A stretch of 64,000 nucleotides of DNA. Origin: Argyresthia goedartella (Eukaryota; Arthropoda; Insecta; Lepidoptera; Argyresthiidae). Under the pieces are notes generated by a model. The model did not search any database. It was not told where the DNA came from and saw only the letters and a list, made by a program, of their open reading frames with translations. Of this stretch, positions 41,858-52,967 are shown piece after piece. The stretch's first letter is position 1. Each line of letters opens with the position of its first letter. A program made the translations under genes and the position numbers. The stretch is from positions 32,622,201 to 32,686,200 of the forward strand of contig OX463810.1 of assembly GCA_949825045.1 (NCBI GenBank), in the 5' to 3' direction.

Positions 41858-44800
41858 CTATGGAAGTAATGATATAACGTGTGATTTTAATTTGTGATTG
41901 ATATTTTTGGGATGGATTGATGATTTGAGTTCCGGACAGAGACCGTTAAGAAGACGAGGAATTAGATAGCTAATTCGACGTTTCCCGTAAAAGTTATTTG
42001 CTCCTAAAGTCATCAGCTTTTTTTTCGTGCAGCTTCTGGTGCCGATTTTATGTGATAACGGTTTTTGGACGGATAAATTGAAGAATTGTTCTTTTAGTAG
42101 TGTGTATTCTACTTTGGTGTGTACTGGTAGTGTTTTACAGTATTTGAACAGTTTGAGCTTATCATTGGAGTACTGGAGTCTGATTTTTGGAGGTACTATA
42201 TTTTTTAGAATTTTAATTTGTAGACGTAGTATGCACTCTAGGGAAGTTTTATGCGTGAGTCCGTAGCTACTGAGCCCATAGGAGATTACGGAGTCTGCCA
42301 AAGCATTGTACAGCATTAACCTGATGTTAAAGGGCAGGCGATTTTTTATTATGTGCATGTTAGCCAGAAAAGCTCGAAGCTTTGTACACACCCGTTCTAT
42401 ATGACTATTCCAGTTAAACTTGTGATCTATTACCAGACCCAGGTAGACGTGCGAGTTGACGAGTTCTATATTGGGGCAGTGGCAAGATTTTGTAATATTT
42501 TGGTCATGCATACAAGTATGACTGTGTGATATGAGGGGTGTTTCGAGATTGCTTTCATGTATGGTGATTTAATGAGTATGAGTTTTGTTTTATTGCTGTT
42601 TAGAACTAAGCCCGAGTCATGACACCATTTCTTGAGCTTGTCGAAGTCAGCTTGAAGCATACACATCGCGGAGTTAACATCGTCACTGGCAATAATAAAG
42701 CATGTGTCATCAGCAAACTGATAAGCTGTGCAGGAGTCAAGGCATGTGCACATATCATTCACATAGGTGAGAAAATGCAAGGGCCCGAGCACCGAGCCCT
42801 GGGCGGTTCCTACTGCGGCTGGCCTTTGGTCACTGAGGCTATCATCTATCTTGACACAAGAGGATCTGTTACGGAGATAGCTTTCACACCAGCGTAGTAA
42901 GGGTCCCCTGATGCCATTTGCGTCCAACTTACCAATTAGCTTTTTGTGATCAAGAGTATCAAATGCTCTGGAAAAGTCTATAAACAGGGCCAGGACTTGT
43001 TTTTTGTTATTTAGGTATGTATTAATATCATCCGTGAATTTGGAAAGTAACATAGTTGTATTTTTTTTGGGCTGAAAGCCAAATTGGCTTTTAGATATAA
43101 TATTATTTTTTTGGTAGAACGAGTGGATTTGATCACAAACAAATTTTTCTATTATCTTGTCTATTGATGACAGCAATGTGATAGGCCGATAGTCTAAAGC
43201 ATTTTCGCGCTTTCCCTTTTTAAAAACTGGTCGTATGCATCCTATCTTGAGCCCATCAGGATATTGCCCTGTTTTAATAGCGGTGTTAATAAGATTACAT
43301 ATAGCTGAGGCAATATTATTAGTAACTTTTTTTATGTCAATAACCCTGACTCCGTCAAGCCCCGGGGCTTTGTGATCATTCAATTGTTTGATAACCTTCG
43401 ATATTTTGTCTGGTGTAGCTTTTTGGTAATATATACTTACACTAGACGTCCTATTGCGCTGTGCATCGCTTAGATTTATATTGCAGTTGGGTAGTATGTT
43501 CTGCACAGATTCATCAAAGGTATCAGCAAAAATGTTGGCTATCTCTTTAGAAGTAATATTTTGCGAGCTAAATGCGTTAAGAATGGCTTGGTCAATGGGG
43601 TTTGAAGTTCTACCACACATACTATTGAGAATTTGCCACATTTTCCTAGAATTTGAGAAATTATTTTCTATTTGTTTTTTATAGTATGTATTTCTACTGT
43701 GTTCTATAACTTTATGTGTTTTATTTCGTATTGTGTTGTAAGCTAATCTTTTTTCTACATTACTAGTATCTTTTTTCCATATATTAAATGCTAAATCTCG
43801 TTTTTCACACAATGTAATAATGTTACTAGTGATCCAAGGTTCACAAAACCGTTTTTTTGGTAAATTATGTGTTATTGTTTTAGCCACTTTTAACGCTCTG
43901 GTGAAGTTTGTTATTAGAAATTTGTAAATATCGTCCGGATCTTTCATATCATCAGTGGAGTCCCAGTTTATTTTGTGTAACTCGTTCAACATAATATCAC
44001 CTCGGTGCATAGTCGATTTCTGTTTGTTTCTACGAGCAACCTGTATGTGACTCGATGAGCCAGCAACCGGTCTTGCGCATGCGGCGATGGTCACTACGCG
44101 ATGGTCCGCCAGTACTGTATCAATAGCGGCCGAGTATTGGTCTAATGTGGGGAGGCGGGCAAAAATATGATCAATGCACGACTTGGATACTTTGTTTTTT
44201 CTCATTTCTATGCGTGTATAGTCAGAGACTCCACACATCAAACCGAACCCGGACAACATGTCTAGATAATAATCCCTATGCTTTGATATGGTCTTTAGAT
44301 CTATATTTGTATCGCCTATGATCAGAATACAATCATCTTTACAATCGCTCATAATCAAGTGTTCAAGTTCCGTGATAAATAATTGTTTACTGAGTGATGG
44401 TGGTCTGTATATCGCACATACAGAGATAGCACAGTACGGGGTTTTTAGAGTACCTGTTATATTTTCGAAGTAATGTGTCTTAGTTTGTTTACGGGTGAAT
44501 TTGAGACAGTTTTTAACATAAATAATAATACCGCCACCCTTACAATGATTACGTAGTTGTGTGTACATGTTAAATCCAGGGATGTTGAACAGATTAGATA
44601 TGCCTTCTGAAATATTAACTTCTGTGACCACAACAACATCGAGTGGAGGCTTACACGAGTCGATGATTTGTATTAATTTAGGAAAATTTAATGTCATTGA
44701 GCGAATGTTAACATGCAGACAAAATAAATGAATGTTTGATAATGAAGAGGTTGGTATTTTTTCCAGGTACGACTTTTTATTTATACAATCAAAGATTTCG

Positions 44801-44883
44801 TTGATATTAGAATTAGAAGCCATAAGTATGGAATGATAGGTTTTATGTTTATGTGAGTAAGTATACTTAGTTATAGATGTCAA
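41858..44883 (-). pseudogene. LINE-E ORF2 endonuclease-reverse transcriptase, one frameshift
   Basis: A long frame of 805 codons (44883-42466) plus a second frame (42511-41858) for the C terminus, separated by a single shift near 42490. The endonuclease shows LHVNIRSMTLN, VVTEVNISEG, LIIGDTNIDL, SCIDHIFAR and LADHRVV. The RT shows DYRPITLLSSIDKIIE, QFGFQPKKNT, FIDFSRAFDTLDH, GTAQGSVLGPLHF and YQFADDTCF. The C terminus shows HVYLGLVIDHKFNW and ISYGLSSYG. The likely true initiator is the Met of MASNSN at about 44823, since the first codon of the open frame is TTG. Apart from the shift, every catalytic motif is intact. The 3' end has a T-rich (A-rich on the - strand) tail near 41665. Antisense in intron 3. 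Confidence 0.88.
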
Positions 44884-44888
44884 TAGAA

Positions 44889-45722
44889 TTACACAACTAG
44901 CTTTTCAATGTCGGTTGGCGATCGAATTGCGTAGATTTTACTTCTGTCGGTCTTCCGGCAGAGTATTTTGCCGTCTTTGCAACAAATGAACCGAAAGGTA
45001 CCTCCGAGCTGTTGCCTTGTATTATACAGCAGTGTCTTCGTGTGTATGGTGAGAGCTTCTCGAATGTACACTGGATTCGCAGAAGCAGGGTTATCACGCG
45101 GCGACGCCGATGAGCTCTGGATGTCTTTCAGGTCTCTCACGGTCAATTTGTCTCTTTTTGCAGCTGATATCCACTGTTCTCGAGCTTCCGGTGACTTCAT
45201 CTCTATATAGATCTGACCTGGTTTTTCCTTACGCCCTGGTAGGCGTTTTATGGTCTTCGCATCCGTTGCGTTGACATTCAGCTTGGTGGCCACTGTCTTG
45301 ACTACATCTGCTACATCTTCCTCAGGTTCCTTTGGTATACCCCAGATTTCAAGGTCATTAGCCAGCAGTCTTTGATCAGATTCTTGAAGTCGCTGTTCCA
45401 GAACTGCAATTCTGAGTTCAAGACTCTTGTTCTGGTTGATCAGTGCTTGGTTTTTATTTTCCATGATCTTAAACTTAGCTTCCTGCTGGTCGACCTTCCC
45501 TTCAATTTTTACAATGAGATCGCCGTTGTAGGTCAGCGAGTGCTGGAAGGCATCAAGTTGTTCCTTTATAGACTTCTTCATTTCAATGCTAATGTCCTGT
45601 AGGAGTTTCTTGACATCGATAGTCACTGCTTTCGGGTCGGCATCACGAGTAGGCTCATCCTCGTTGTCGGAGTCATCGCCCGGGACAAAGAAGGAGGAGC
45701 GTCGCGAGGAGCTCATGCACAC
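44889..45722 (-). CDS. LINE-E ORF1 coiled-coil protein
   Basis: An intact 277-residue frame. Residues 1-30 are Ser/Asp/Glu-rich. About 32-120 is a coiled coil (KKLLQDISIEMKKSIKEQLDAF, LELRIAVLEQRLQESDQ). Residues 125-275 are the ORF1 C-terminal domain (DLEIWGIPKEPEEDV, KRLPGRKEKPGQIYIEM, VYIREALTIHTKTLLYNTRQ, FRFICCKDGKILCRK). TAA at 44889 lies just before the ORF2 frame, so the two ORFs nearly abut. Confidence 0.8.
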   Translation of the reverse strand: MCMSSSRRSSFFVPGDDSDNEDEPTRDADPKAVTIDVKKLLQDISIEMKKSIKEQLDAFQHSLTYNGDLIVKIEGKVDQQEAKFKIMENKNQALINQNKSLELRIAVLEQRLQESDQRLLANDLEIWGIPKEPEEDVADVVKTVATKLNVNATDAKTIKRLPGRKEKPGQIYIEMKSPEAREQWISAAKRDKLTVRDLKDIQSSSASPRDNPASANPVYIREALTIHTKTLLYNTRQQLGGTFRFICCKDGKILCRKTDRSKIYAIRSPTDIEKLVV

Positions 45723-45838
45723 CTCACAACACCACTCTAGGTTTGGCGCGGCGCGTAACGCTTACAAATAAAACTCACTACTATGACCATAGCTTTAGAT
45801 TCGTCTATGGTAAATCGAAAAGGTTCGATCAATCAGAA

Positions 45839-46345
45839 GCTACGATACTATCGATAGTATCGCGTCAAAAAGTCGATACTATCAATGATCTATCGGCGCG
45901 TTTCGATAGTATCGATAGTTTTTCTTTAGTAACTTTCGAGGTATTTTTCATACTACTGACTGGAAATAAAACTAATAAAACAACTAATTTATGAATGAAC
46001 TGCGAAATACTGCGAATATATAATAAAAAGATGGGATAGATGAACTTTGTAATAATTATCTATATTACCTTTTAGGAGCAAGCAATAGTATCGTAAAATG
46101 TACGAATATCGATCGATATATTGTCGATACTATCGATAGTGTTTGTACTGACACTATCGATAGTGTTTGTACTGACACTATCGATAATATCGTTACTATG
46201 AGTCTTTAGCAATACATATCTTTATCCATCGATACTATCGATGGATAAAGATATGTATTATACGTCAAGGGTCGATGGTTTCGACAGGACTATCGATAGT
46301 ATGACTGATTTTCATAGTATCACGATACTATCGATAGAATATCGC
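45839..46345. repeat. Cluster of CTATCGATAG-type sites
   Basis: Within about 500 b there are at least nine occurrences of (C)TATCGATA(G) or close variants on a self-complementary core, some in a 24-bp direct repeat (46130-46188, ...GTGTTTGTACTGACACTATCGATA). TATCGATA is the consensus of the DREF/BEAF-type sites of Drosophila promoters and insulators. It lies in intron 3, about 390 b upstream of exon 4. It may be regulatory, or an ordinary satellite-like repeat. Confidence 0.7.
46211..46259. other. Perfect 23-bp palindrome with a 3-base centre
   Basis: The arms 46211-46233 and 46237-46259 are exactly complementary around ACT, and include the ATCGAT core. It is embedded in the TATCGATA cluster. 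Confidence 0.95.
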
Positions 46346-46732
46346 TGTCGTAACATCACTAAAGAAGCCAGTATTTCTAGCCAAGTTAGACGTCCCACAA
46401 TTCCGGGGTCGAACAGGTAGTGCACGGTCCCGGAATGCCCGGCCCAGTAATGCGCTGCCTGGAATGTCCGGCCCAAGAATTGGCGTCCCCACGATTCCGG
46501 GGCCGTGTCCCCCGAAAATTCCCCGAAAATTCTTCACTTTTTCACAATTTTCCGTCTTTTTGAGTTACTGTGGCAGGGGCATTGAGTTGAACAATCTCAA
46601 TCATCCTTCAACTGCCAAGTCTAACATGAAGTGCTGGTATTCCTTAAACTTTGCTAAATATCATCACCTCATCATCAACATTCACTTACACGCTTAAATG
46701 TATAAACATTATGTATTGTCTTCTATTCACAG

Positions 46733-46840
46733 GCAGCAGTGAAGGGGCTGCAGATGTCGGGCCTGGATATCGTCTCCATAACCGACACAACTCGCGTGTC
46801 CTGGAACCCACCACGGCCCAGGAAAGCCAGGAGATTGTAG
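46733..46840 (+). CDS. mRpS11: mRpS11 exon 4 (C terminus and stop)
   Basis: Acceptor TTCACAG ends at 46732. 35 codons plus TAG encode [20 protein letters not shown] and then [10 protein letters not shown], the Gly-Leu-x-Ile-x-Ser-Ile-x-Asp-x-Thr strand and the basic C terminus typical of uS11. Spliced with exons 1-3 the frame is open throughout. The 3' untranslated region is short, with AATAAA 38 b after the stop. Confidence 0.95.
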   Translation, partial: AAVKGLQMSGLDIVSITDTTRVSWNPPRPRKARRL

Positions 46841-46877
46841 AACAATTACCGAATGTTTATATGTAAAATAGCTATAG

Positions 46878-46883
46878 AATAAA
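46878..46883 (+). terminator. mRpS11 polyadenylation signal
   Basis: AATAAA lies 38 b downstream of the mRpS11 stop codon, giving a short 3' untranslated region. Confidence 0.7.
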
Positions 46884-49590
46884 CTGTACACTTGTTAAAA
46901 CATCATTTTCAATCAGCTCTGGGAGAGTCCATTAATCTGGCACTCAATTGACAAATACTAGGACAAAGGACAAGCACGCTCTGAATATTTTGGTGCATTA
47001 ATAACGCACCAAAATATTCTAGTTTTTCCAGCAAAATAAATAAAAATGAATCCCGAAATGTGTAGGTAAGCGCTAAACGCGCCAACGGCTGGACCGATTT
47101 GGATCAAATTTTGTTTTAATTGTTCGTTGAAGTCTAAAGAAGGTTTGTACAGAGAGAAAACTTTGAAAAACGCAAAGGATCAGCTAAAAAATAAAACAAT
47201 ATGGTTTCTTGTTCTTGACACTGTCAATAGATGGCGTTGGTGGTAGCAGCCTTACGTTCTATTGCGATGTTGGGTTAATGCATTTGTCAGGAGATTGAGT
47301 TCGTAGCAGTTATTTTCTTTGTTGACCTGTCAGTCTAGGGGTGACGATCAAAAATCTATCAATCGAATCACCATTTAAATTTGCTTGGATTATTCTATAA
47401 CTTTTTTTTTTAAGAATCCCAAGGTTGTAAAGAAATGGCGCTTATTAGATAGATAGAAATCGCTTTACTTTTGACAGGTCCAAAGCAAAAGTCAAAAGGA
47501 AAATTTACAGGATTGAACAGAGTATAGAAGAGAGAATAGGAGCTTTTTCTATTCAAGTCACACCCGGGTCTGTTCACCCCCATTTTACGGTAGTATTTTT
47601 ACGGATTCGTCCCCAGTGGCTAATGGGTAACTTTCACTTTTTTCAAGACCGATCGACTTTCGGGTGATCAGAAAATATCATAGATATCTGTTTAAATTCC
47701 ACGCCTTAACCGACAGGGCGTGGAATCCTGGTAGGGTTGGTTTTCACCAGGAGTACTGACCTTTGACGTTGTGGACCGGAATTCGAAAGCTCAATTCGAG
47801 GCAGGAACACGGGATGAGGAGCACAAGGGTGGGGGGAGAGGAGTCGAATCTTACTCTCGTCGTAGCCCGATGCTGTCGCCGTCGTGTTGCTTGCCGACAC
47901 GAAGGGTCGCTGTCCGAATGCGACGAATTGATTCCCGAATCACTTCGTCCCTTCACAACACGAAGCACTCACTCCGATGACGTGAATCTACTTATTTCCC
48001 GACGATTGGACGATTGTTCCGTGATGATTATTACAAATTAACACTCCGACCAGGCCCGACACCTGTGTTAGACAATTATTACTAATAAAAATACAGCCAA
48101 GGCCCGAATGCCATGTGCAAAAAAGTAACCTCTAACTCGTCATCACGTTTCTATACAAGTGACAGCTGCTAGTTCCGTTCCGATCCCACGCGGTCCGAGT
48201 CGCGCAACAAAAAAAGGTGCGTTCCGAAGCATAAATATTAAACAATATCTATTACCTATATTTTTAATATGAAAACCTTTCTTCCAAAGACATTATTTTC
48301 AACTAAATCTACGAGCGCTCGGAGACGATTTTCGGGTGATCGGAAAATATCATAGATATCTATTATATTTTTAATATGAAAACCTTTCTTCCGAAGACAT
48401 TATTTTCAACTAAATCTACAAGCGCTCGGAGACTAAATCAGTTTCCTATATGAAACGTACACGCAAAAATACGTCGAATAAATAGAAAACAAATGGTGTT
48501 TTGATGATTGTGGTTTTGGCGCACAATTAAAGTTATTGGAAATTAAAACTCATAAGTGTTTTTCTAATATTGTATAAATAACATACATTTATTCCACATT
48601 TTTCTGCTGACTGGTTTGGCCTAGAGTTGAAGCTATGTAAAGATGCATTACTTTCTTTATTGCATTATTTTTTTCTTGTTTGTGTACTAAGTAATTAAAG
48701 AAGCACATAAGTGGTGTAATATTATTCGTATAATTATGTAGTTATATTTCTAAAACCTGACGAGAGCCCTATCCCCTACTTTCAGGGGTTGAGGGATGTT
48801 TTTTTAAAGCCTGAAACACGTATGTTCTTATTTGTAATATACTATAATAAGAAGTATGTGTACTTGTATAAATTTCAGATCTCTAGCATGAAATTATGTT
48901 TGTATGGGAAAACGTATACAGACTTCCATCCCCTAATTTAAAGGGTGGGGGTAATTTACTTAAAATAAGTATTTCATTATTTATAACAAGGAGTCCCTAT
49001 ATACCTTTTCAGACCTCTCGCATCAAAATTTGCGGAAGTCTCGTTCAAACTTCCATCCCCAAGTTTTAGAATGTGTTTGTTGTTTGTATACTAATATTAG
49101 CTTTCCTACCACATTTCAGCTTTCTAGGACTTGAGGAAGTACCTAAGACTTGATAATCATCAGTGTGTCAGTGACGAAATCAGAGTAGTTTAGATATCAA
49201 TAAAATCTAAAGTATAAGAGCTATGCTATTTAAACTGTCTCTGTATATTAAGCCCACTACTGACCATATCCCGAGAATTTTGTTCAACAGCTATCCAAAC
49301 CCAAGTTGTGAGGGTTCAAATAATCAACGAAGCGCTTCGATTGCTCGTCTTGGCGGGGGCACTGCCGTGTCCCCAGATCAATTTTCTTATCAATAATTTA
49401 AACGTTTTCTCATTCCCGTATACTTAGCTACTAAAAATATCTGCAGATTACAAAGTAACTAAGACAACACAGAAATTTTGTACTTGACTAGATTCATTCC
49501 CCTCCGGCCGTTTTCGCAACTAGTGCGAATTAAGAATTTGTATTCATTTGCGAATCAAGACCACTCTTTCCTTAACCACAACTTGGTTGC
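46884..49590. other. Intergenic, repeats only
   Basis: No gene seen. Noted: a fragment of a common repeat near 47090 (GGCTGGACCGATTTGGATCAAATTTT); a hairpin at 47696-47728 (ATTCCACGCC / GGCGTGGAAT); a direct repeat of GATCGGAAAATATCATAGATATCT-type sequence at 47655 and 48338; and a tandem duplication of about 107-bp period at 48258-48435 (GAAAACCTTTCTTCC at 48271 and 48378). 47760-48060 is GC-richer without a supportable frame. Confidence 0.5.
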
Positions 49591-49594
49591 AAAC

Positions 49595-50370
49595 AAAGAA
49601 TAAGAACTTCCCAAACTAATTGAGCAATTTAAAAATCATATTAAAGCGACTTTGTCGAAAAAGAGATATTACAATGTTCAAGATTACTTAAATGATGCGA
49701 CTGTATTGGGTTAATCTGGCTCAACACAGACCTTGCTGTTAATAATTTTGTAATTATTTATTCCTGCTTATTAATTATGATAATGACTAAATATTATATT
49801 TTGTATTAGTTAAGCATAAGCAATTTTCAAAAAACCGGTCAAGTGCGAGTCTAAATCGCGCACGAAGGGTTCCGTACCACCGTTCAATGGAAGCGATGGT
49901 GTGGAGTGACTAGTTTGGATTTTACACAGCAAAATATTGTTAACAAAGTTATTGGTGCGGTTACTTTCACACTCCATGTACGTAACCAGGTGCATCCATA
50001 AGTTTGTATGTGGTATTGAAAGAATTGTTGTATGGGAGCCCCCTTAAATATTTCTTTTATCCTGTTTTTTAGTATTTGTTGTTATAGCGGCAACATAAAT
50101 ACATAATCTGTGAAAATTTCAACTCTCTAGCTAGCTAGGTTCTTGAGATACAGCCTGGTGACAGACGGACGGACGGACGGACGGACAGCGGAGTCTTAGT
50201 AATAGGGTCCCGTTTGGAACCCTTCGGGTACGGAACCCTAAAAAGAGTTCTAAAAATCAATCTGTGGGAGTTTCTACGCCCTTCTTCTCCCACAGTGGTC
50301 CGATGTAGAGAAGTGGCAAAAATGACGATTGCTAAGTATATGTAAATATCTACAGTAATAAAGACATTTG
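49595..50370 (+). pseudogene. LINE-A 3' fragment, interrupted by another repeat
   Basis: 49600-49715 encodes LPKLIEQFKNHIKATLSKKRYYNV, the end of LINE-A ORF2, in + orientation. The 3' untranslated sequence (49715-49810) then matches the copy at 541-600. It is interrupted at about 49812-50245 and resumes with the CTGTGGGAG hairpin and the GCTAAGTATATG end. Confidence 0.8.
49812..50245 (+). repeat. GGTTCCGTACC-bounded interspersed repeat
   Basis: It starts with AAACCGGTCAAGTGCGAGT and CGAAGGGTTCCGTACC and ends GGTACGGAACCCTAAAAA, so its ends carry complementary GGTTCCGTACC / GGTACGGAACC. It contains a short GGAC array (50163-50188). It splits the LINE-A 3' region. Related pieces are at 1-60 and 14750-15064. 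It is abundant in lepidopteran genomes by my recollection; its class is unclear. Confidence 0.6.
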
Positions 50371-50409
50371 GAATTTTGGAATTTCAAGATAATTTTAATG
50401 AGAAAATCA

Positions 50410-51600
50410 ATATAGTAACTAAGTTAAGAGGGGTCACGAAGTCGAATATTTCCTATTAACTTCTGACAAAAAGCAAGGGCAGCGATTGAATAGAAATATA
50501 TCCAGCTCTGGGATACGCTCCTCATAAATATTGATGCTCCTTTTCAAGGGTGAGTAAAGGTGTAATTGGTGCGCGTGCGCGCATGGTGCAGCACTGCAAG
50601 CACACGTCCGTGCCAGCGTGCGCGCACACCAGTTCGCTCTGTTCACTCTGCTCACCAGTTCGCTACTGTCGATGCCCGCGTGAATCACGCCGTGAAGTAA
50701 CTTCAGATCCGCGAATAATCTTCTGTCCGCCAACGACACCAAGCTATGGTCGTGTTAACTGTCTCTGCCACTGGGGTTGCGGTAACCAAGCTGCCTGATA
50801 AATCTATCCTGCACGGACTCCAGTCGATCACTGTGTGTCGGGTATACTGGAGACCAGACAGGTGAGCCGTACTCTAACACACTGCCGACGTAGGCGAAGT
50901 AAAGCGGTTTAAAGGCTGGGGAAGACCGCAGTGGTTTGGACGCACGATAAGCATAGCATAGCATAGCATTTTGGTAGCCTTTAAAGAAATGTGTTCGTAA
51001 TGGGGTACGAAAGTAAGTTTGCTATCCAAAATAACGCCAAGGTCTTTGATTTGTGTGACCCTCCCTAGCTGCTGATTGTTTAAAACATAATTAAATTTTA
51101 GGTCAGATCGCTTTCTGGAGAACGTGAGGGACTGGCATTTCATAGGGTTAAGATCCAGGCTGTTTCACTGGCAACACTCACAGGGCCTGTGCAGATCTTC
51201 CTGGGGATTGAGACAGTCTGTCACGTCCCCGACAGGCATAAAAACTTTGGTGCCGTCGGCGTACATGAGTAATCGGGCGAATCGAAGAGAAGCGGACCAA
51301 GATGTGAGCCTTGTGGCACACCTGAAGGGATGGGAGCGAAGCGGGAATGATGAGAACCAATACGGAGAGCCTGACTACGATTCCTGAGATAGGACTCAAA
51401 CCATCTGAGGAGATCGCCGTGCACACCGATTTCAGAAAGTTTAAACAGAATCACATCATCTCGAAGTCTATCGAAGCATTTAGAGTAGTCGGTGTACACG
51501 GCATCCAACTGATAACCATTGTCCATATGACCCGCCACCGAGTCAACAAACTCGACAAGGTTAGACACTGTCGAACGTTTCCGCATGAACCGAATAAAAC
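50410..51600 (-). pseudogene. LINE-C-related retrotransposon, 5'-truncated
   Basis: 51586-51221 has MRKRSTVSNLVEFVDSVAG, YTDYSKCFDRLRDD, GVPQGSHLGPLLF, near-identical in pattern to LINE-C. 51143-50874 has LGVILDSKLTFVPHY. 50964-50755 and 50742-50434 carry the C terminus. Frame breaks occur between the pieces. The YADD block region (about 51260) is readable in another frame. The 5' end is cut at about 51595, within the RT. Confidence 0.82.
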
Positions 51601-51738
51601 AGCGTAAAATTGCGAGAAAATTGTGTTAAATTTAAATATGTTTCTTGATTAAAATATGGCTCAAATAAAAACAATGTAAAATCCAATGCTTTACAATATT
51701 AATACAAAATTAGAAAAAATCACGTGAGATTAGGTGTG

Positions 51739-51790
51739 TGGGGGCGTCGGGGCGGGGCGGGGGCGGGGCGGGGCGGGGGCGGGGCGGGGT
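51739..51790 (+). repeat. G-rich GGGGCGGGGC array
   Basis: Eight or more runs of four to five Gs separated by single Cs on the + strand, sharply unlike the AT-rich surroundings. It can form G-quadruplexes. No gene start is evident next to it. Confidence 0.85.
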
Positions 51791-51934
51791 GTCGAGCCAC
51801 ATCTCATGACATCTCACCATGTCACCATGGGGACTGGAGGGGGTCCACGTGATCCGCGTCACTTAATGGGCGCCCACTCCGCACTAATAGAAGTTGCGAA
51901 GAACTATTTAGCCTCTCTAAAATCTCTGTGAATT

Positions 51935-52403
51935 AAGTTGTCTTAAACTATATATCTATGAAATTGGCGAATTTTTCTTCCAGATTCAGGAGTTCATAAT
52001 TCGAGTAATTCAATAGCTATTTCCAGTTTTTTTTATTGTTTTAAAATTAATTTCAATATTTTACATTTAGGTACTTATTAAATTTTCTTTTAATTTTCAG
52101 TTCGATAACTAAAATTTTATCTTCAAAATCAGTGCCTCCTAAATATCATCCATTTTCATGATAATATTCGTAATATTTTTTTACAGCTGACACTTTTCAA
52201 AAATTATATAAAATTTTCTGTTAGCTAAATGTTGTCTCATTCATATACACAATGTTTATAAAATTAGGATCTGTCATTCCTAAAAAAATACAAAAATGTT
52301 TGTACTGAAAATTAAGTTCACTTCCATTTCTCCATACAAAACGCCAATTTCATATGTAAGGACCTAATATACTAAAGCATATATTAGCGTATTATGTACT
52401 TTT
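51935..52403. other. No gene seen
   Basis: AT-rich, no supportable feature. Confidence 0.5.
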
Positions 52404-52793
52404 ATCTACACACATATCATAAACCCTCTTTATCTACACATATCATATCATAAACCCTCTTTATCTACACACGTATCATAAACCCTCTTTATCTACACAC
52501 GTATCATAAACCCTCTTTACTGCGTCCAAAAACCGCACGTTACGATCAGCATAATGTTAAACTATGTACTTTGTATAAAACTCATTTCTAATCTGAATAT
52601 TGAACATTATGTCCATAATGTGTAAATTTTCTACATATTGACATTCAAATTTCGAACGCCGACGCCCGCCTGCGTGCCGCCCCTACTTTGTCTGTGAAGT
52701 TGGTGCTACAGAACAAGCTAAACAACACAATGCCGGTCAAACATGCGGTTCCTGAACACATCAAAGAGAGCTTATGATATGTGTGTAGATAAA
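52404..52793 (+). mobile_element. TIR element copy 2 (uninterrupted) with multiplied left TIR
   Basis: The element proper is 52488-52793, about 305 b. Its left TIR (TTTATCTACACACGTATCATAA) and right TIR (ending 52793) pair over about 26 b with three mismatches. 52404-52487 holds about three further tandem copies of the left TIR. Internally 52646-52775 is an open frame that ends TTATGA inside the right TIR. Confidence 0.75.
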
Positions 52794-52967
52794 CTAGTGT
52801 ATGTAACTGTACATAATTAGGCATTAAACCTCTCGAGTGATATTATTATGATTAATGCCCTCCATTATGTATCAGTCACATAAACTACTATTACTGCGTC
52901 CAAAAACCGCACGTTACGACGAGCATAATACTACTTATGTTATACTTATATTATGACAATAATGTAT

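Noticed and set aside
47763..48041. GC-rich coding region
   Set aside because: Overlapping frames on both strands are Arg/Ser-rich shadows; no motif, and no consistent frame.
52404..52520. CRISPR-like direct repeats
   Set aside because: The repeats are contiguous without spacers and are TIR copies in a eukaryotic genome.
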